8,369 nt of DNA from DAOVFN01 sp964484305 (GTDB lineage: Archaea; Aenigmatarchaeota; Aenigmatarchaeia; QMZP01). Made by a program: the position numbers and the translations under genes. The stretch's first letter is position 1, and each line of letters begins with the position of its first letter. Below, in pieces: positions 5,639 through 8,369 of this stretch. The stretch lies in assembly GCA_964484305.1 (NCBI GenBank), contig CAZAEI010000037.1, positions 1-8,369 of the forward strand. Reading direction: 5' to 3'. The notes beneath the pieces were generated by a model, which did not search any database, was not told the DNA's origin, and worked only from the letters and a program-made list of their open reading frames with translations.

Positions 5639-6667
5639 TCAGATATCCCTCATTGTTTGTATGGGAGGCCTGAAAGGAGTTCTTTTGTATTGCTTTATCC
5701 CTTCTGTAAGCTTATTCAGATTTTCAAATGCAGGCTGGCCCTCCCTCTTGTTTATCAAGTGGCTTGCATAAGCAAGCCCCGCTTCTGTTGGAGGGCACAT
5801 CTGATAGCCATTAAATAAAATCTCCCGCTCCAGATTTACAGGGTAAGTTGATATTGGAACAATATTCCATACATCGGTCTCCCTGCCCTTTTTCTTTGCG
5901 GTCTCATACTGGATCTGTTCCACCTGTCTGAATGTCGGGTCAATTGGAAGATAAGCTACGAGCTCTGGTCTCGAGTGTTTAGAGCCAGCAAAGTTTGTGT
6001 CAGAAACAAATGCCATAACATGAATATTCTCGGGGTCAAAGTGTATATCACTCTTCAGTCCAGTCTCCTCTACAATCTCTTTCAGCATCGCCTCTGATGA
6101 AGATTCACCTGGTTTGGGACCCCCGCCGGGTGAATAGAGCATTCCGGGATATACAGGAGTTTCTATACCCCTCCTGGTAAGGGGAAAGAACCCGTCAGGG
6201 GTCTCCATAAGAACACTCACTCCCATTCCTGCATAAGGGGGTGGCAATCCTTCCTTCTCAAAAACTTCTGCATACTTGGGGTTGAAGCATGCTATCCAGT
6301 TGGTGTAGCTTATGGGGTGTGTCCCGATAGCCAAGCCAATATCGTCATACATCCCATATCTTGCAAGTGTTATCGTTGTACCTGCCCACATCCTTTTCCT
6401 GCCATTATCCTTCATATCGAACAAGGCATCATTCCCTGTTTCTTCATCATAATGTATCTCATATTCTGAATCTGGGCAGGCTTCCTCCAGAACGGTTTTT
6501 CTTTCCAAAAGCCTTTCTTTCCATGTAGATTCCCGTATACTTTTCGCCTCTGGAGGCTCTTCTGTTTCTTTAAGGGGGTATAACCTGACCCTGCTTATAG
6601 GCTTGTCTACATACTCAATAGTATGCCATGTATCTGTCTTTATCCTCTTGAATGCCTCACGATCCAT
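5639..6667 (-). CDS. Nudix hydrolase with long N-terminal region, substrate unknown
   Basis: A 342-residue protein with a Nudix box at 182-204: Gly182-x5-Glu188-x7-Lys196-Glu197-Ile-Val-Glu200-Glu201-Thr-Gly203-Leu. This matches GX5EX7REUXEEXGU except that the usual Arg is Lys. Nudix enzymes hydrolyse nucleoside diphosphates linked to another group (NDP-sugars, ADP-ribose, NAD, dinucleotides) with Mg2+ bound by the box glutamates. The Nudix strand set starts about residue 147 (GMGVSVLMETPDGFFPLTRR). Residues 1-145 form a separate region, with YGMYDDIGLAIGTHPISYTNW (103-123) looking like a conserved substrate-specific part; the C-terminal ~100 residues also extend beyond the core. The protein is about twice the size of a minimal Nudix enzyme. 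It is divergently transcribed from the IMPase-family gene over a 67-base promoter region, and both are AT-rich, suggesting they arrived together. I cannot name the subfamily. Confidence 0.88.
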   Translation of the reverse strand: MDREAFKRIKTDTWHTIEYVDKPISRVRLYPLKETEEPPEAKSIRESTWKERLLERKTVLEEACPDSEYEIHYDEETGNDALFDMKDNGRKRMWAGTTITLARYGMYDDIGLAIGTHPISYTNWIACFNPKYAEVFEKEGLPPPYAGMGVSVLMETPDGFFPLTRRGIETPVYPGMLYSPGGGPKPGESSSEAMLKEIVEETGLKSDIHFDPENIHVMAFVSDTNFAGSKHSRPELVAYLPIDPTFRQVEQIQYETAKKKGRETDVWNIVPISTYPVNLEREILFNGYQMCPPTEAGLAYASHLINKREGQPAFENLNKLTEGIKQYKRTPFRPPIQTMRDI

Positions 6668-6734
6668 AAATAGATGAAGGATATAAACTATTTAAATCTT
6701 ATATTTAGCTACTGAAAGGAGGTTAAATGTTGAT
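6668..6734. promoter_or_regulatory. Overlapping divergent promoters and a strong Shine-Dalgarno site
   Basis: For the Nudix gene (minus), ATTTAAAT at 6690-6697 is centred 27 bases before its ATG, so leaderless. For the IMPase-family gene (plus), ATATAAAC at 6681-6688 predicts a start near 6710 and a leader of about 25 bases containing AAAGGAGGTT (6715-6724), a full anti-16S match. An ATG at 6727 opens a three-codon frame (Met-Leu-Ile-stop) whose stop overlaps the main ATG as ATGA, so translational coupling is possible. Confidence 0.55.
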
Positions 6735-7694
6735 ATGAAGGAATACCTAAGACAACTAGGAAACGAGATTTACAAAACCGTACGGCCTTATATAGGTAGC
6801 AGGGAGATTCTCGGAAGGGCCGCTGACGGCGATATTCATTTCAAACTGGATGAGGTTGCTGAAAGGGGTATGGAAGCCGCCCTAGAAGGTTTGTCAAGAG
6901 AGGGTCTGAAGATTGCATATTTCTCTGAAAAGGATGGAGAATTGGAATATTTAAACAGAAATCCGGAATATATTTTTCTGATTGACCCTGTTGATGGAAG
7001 CAGGCCCGCTAGCTGTGGATTCCCATGTTGGTGTGTAAATATAGCAGTTGCCCCATATTCCGAAAGGCCAATAGTGGGTGATGTTCAGTATGCATTCATG
7101 AAGGAGGCAGACGGAACCGAATACCTAGCTGAAAGGGGAAAGGGAGCCACAATAATTATTGATGGAACCCCCCATGAAGTAAAGCCATCTGAAAAAACAG
7201 AATTGGAAGGCTCTTCTTTGATACTTGAATTTTGTGGAAATGAACAAACAATCGCAGGATTGATATATGCACCATTGCTGGCCAAGGCCTGGCCAACAGG
7301 AGTTTCAGTTGTGAGTTCAGGCTCCTGGAGCATAGGTCAGCTTGCAAGAGGAAAGGTTGATGGTTATATCCATCTTGCAAAGAGGATTTATGAAGAATTT
7401 CCAGAATACAGGGAAAATATTCTACAGGCAAATAGAGGAAAGCTAAAGGCTCAGTTTCCTTATGATATCGCCCCTCCTGTATTGATTGGAGAGGAATCCG
7501 GACTCACCATGACCGATACTAGAGGCAACTCTCATAACAATATGAGCCTAATTGATATCAGCCCAGAGAACCAGAGATGCACAATTGCTGCAGGAACCGA
7601 GGAGATTCATGGGATACTAAAGGATACTGTAAACGAGAGAATAGCATGGTTAAAATCCAAACCGCACATACTAAATGAACTGATTTCAGATTGA
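6735..7694 (+). CDS. Inositol-monophosphatase-superfamily phosphatase, divergent
   Basis: A 319-residue member of the Mg2+-dependent IMPase/FBPase/PAP-phosphatase superfamily. Metal-site motifs are visible in order: Glu65 in YFSEKDGE (62-69), DPVDGS at 84-89 (Asp84, Asp87), GSWSIGQLARGKVDGY at 196-211, and Asp244 in YDIAPPVLIGEESG (243-256). These are the equivalents of the four acidic ligands of known enzymes, so a working phosphomonoesterase is likely. The substrate is not predictable: inositol-1-phosphate, fructose-1,6-bisphosphate, 3'-phosphoadenosine nucleotides or another sugar phosphate are all possible. Unusually, DPVDGS is followed by SCGFPCWC with three close cysteines (94, 98, 100), and an insert around 216-240 separates the last two motifs. 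The ATG is supported by a strong Shine-Dalgarno site. The stop codon ends one base before the porA stop codon, so the genes converge with no room for a terminator. Confidence 0.9.
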   Translation: MKEYLRQLGNEIYKTVRPYIGSREILGRAADGDIHFKLDEVAERGMEAALEGLSREGLKIAYFSEKDGELEYLNRNPEYIFLIDPVDGSRPASCGFPCWCVNIAVAPYSERPIVGDVQYAFMKEADGTEYLAERGKGATIIIDGTPHEVKPSEKTELEGSSLILEFCGNEQTIAGLIYAPLLAKAWPTGVSVVSSGSWSIGQLARGKVDGYIHLAKRIYEEFPEYRENILQANRGKLKAQFPYDIAPPVLIGEESGLTMTDTRGNSHNNMSLIDISPENQRCTIAAGTEEIHGILKDTVNERIAWLKSKPHILNELISD

Positions 7695-7695
7695 T

Positions 7696-8369
7696 TCACT
7701 GCAGGAACTTGCCCTGCCACATCACCTTGGGCTTCCTAGTCCTGGCTGATTCGAGGACCTCGAGGCCAATCTTCTCGAATTCCTGCCTTGAGATGTGCTT
7801 GCCCCCAAGGGAGATTATGAAGCTGCTTATGGGAATCCTCTGGCCGTAGAGCGCGGCCTTTATCTCTGGATAGACAATCCCGCCCCTCCCGGGGGCCAGG
7901 TTCTGGTCCACCACACCCACTGCATCGAGACCCGAGAGGGCCCTGACAATCTCCTCTTCAGGGAAGGGCCTGAACAGCCTGAGCCTCAGGAGGCCGATTT
8001 TCTTCCCCTTGGCCCTGAGGCTCTTTACAGCGGCCCTGGCTATGGTGGTGTTGGCGCCCATGGTCACCAGGGCGGCCCGGGCCCCATCCATCATGTAGGG
8101 CTCCACCAGGCCATACCTGCGGCCGAATTTGTGGCCAAATGCGTCTTGGACCTCCTTCACGATCCTGAGGGCGTTCTTCTGGGCGAGATGGGCCTGGCTC
8201 CTGAAGTAGGAATATTCCTTCATGACCCCTACTCCCAAGGCCATTGGCTTCTTGGGGTCGAGATAGACCTTGGGCCTGAATTTGGGGAGAAAGGAGTCCA
8301 CCCTCTTCTGGTCAGGTATCTCTGTGGGCTCCCTGGTATAGGAGAGTATGAAGCCGTCCAGGTTTATCA
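7696..8369 (-). CDS. porA: Pyruvate (2-oxoacid):ferredoxin oxidoreductase alpha subunit, N-terminus missing
   Basis: The C-terminal 224 codons of the alpha subunit of a ferredoxin-dependent 2-oxoacid oxidoreductase, which in complex with beta, gamma and delta subunits converts pyruvate and CoA to acetyl-CoA, CO2 and reduced ferredoxin. The frame stays open to the window edge, so the GTG at 8299-8301 is an internal Val and not a start. Recognisable segments are DGFILSYTREPTEIPDQ at the visible N-terminus, MGANTTIARAAVKSLRAKG (transketolase C-terminal-like domain), LLRLRLFRPFPEEEI, VVDQNLAPGRGG and SLGGKHISRQEF, all in the order expected for PorA. Ketoisovalerate-specific VorA is a close alternative; pyruvate is favoured only by overall resemblance. 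In many archaea porB follows porA; here porA is followed by a convergent foreign gene, so porB must lie elsewhere. Strongly GC-rich, unlike the gene it meets. Confidence 0.9.
   Translation of the reverse strand, partial: INLDGFILSYTREPTEIPDQKRVDSFLPKFRPKVYLDPKKPMALGVGVMKEYSYFRSQAHLAQKNALRIVKEVQDAFGHKFGRRYGLVEPYMMDGARAALVTMGANTTIARAAVKSLRAKGKKIGLLRLRLFRPFPEEEIVRALSGLDAVGVVDQNLAPGRGGIVYPEIKAALYGQRIPISSFIISLGGKHISRQEFEKIGLEVLESARTRKPKVMWQGKFLQ

Noticed and set aside
8299..8301. GTG as start of a 201-codon porA-like protein
   Set aside because: The frame continues upstream to the window edge with recognisable PorA sequence, so this is an internal valine.

Overview
The window looks archaeal. Almost every gene start has an ATTTAAA-type TATA element about 25-28 bases upstream, which predicts leaderless transcripts. 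Ile is often ATA and Arg is mostly AGG/AGA. The gene content also fits: a short-leader pilin-like membrane protein, a UPF0104/AglD-like membrane protein and a ferredoxin-dependent 2-oxoacid oxidoreductase. I cannot place it reliably below domain level; the pilin-like N-terminus recalls DPANN-type genomes, but that is only an impression.

Left part (1-3690): a surface-glycan neighbourhood. A sugar-1-phosphate nucleotidyltransferase (minus strand, 3' end off the window) is followed by a class I SAM methyltransferase (minus), a polytopic UPF0104/lysylphosphatidylglycerol-synthase-TM-type protein (plus) and UDP-glucose 6-dehydrogenase (minus). Together they could supply and use nucleotide sugars such as UDP-glucose and UDP-glucuronate for envelope glycans. 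The methyltransferase and the hairpin beside it are AT-richer than the flanking genes.

Middle and right part (3762-8369): a GC-rich pilin-like gene (plus) and a GC-rich porA-type gene (minus, 5' end off the window) point towards each other. Between them lie two AT-richer accessory modules: a Fic-domain AMPylator-type gene, and a divergent pair encoding a Nudix hydrolase and an inositol-monophosphatase-family protein.

The most notable structure is a scar at 5557-5635 between the two modules. It consists of the last ~11 codons of a porA-like gene (minus strand) fused directly to the last ~16 codons of a pilin-like gene (plus strand). Each module is therefore bounded by the same pair: pilin 3' end on the left, porA 3' end on the right. 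This is the geometry of a tandem duplication or of integration of a circularised segment, and it suggests that the pilin/porA convergent gap is an insertion hotspot.

A second signal is the 8-base word TGTAGTCA. It occurs twice around the Fic promoter and twice more as a perfect 10-bp inverted repeat on the Fic stop codon.
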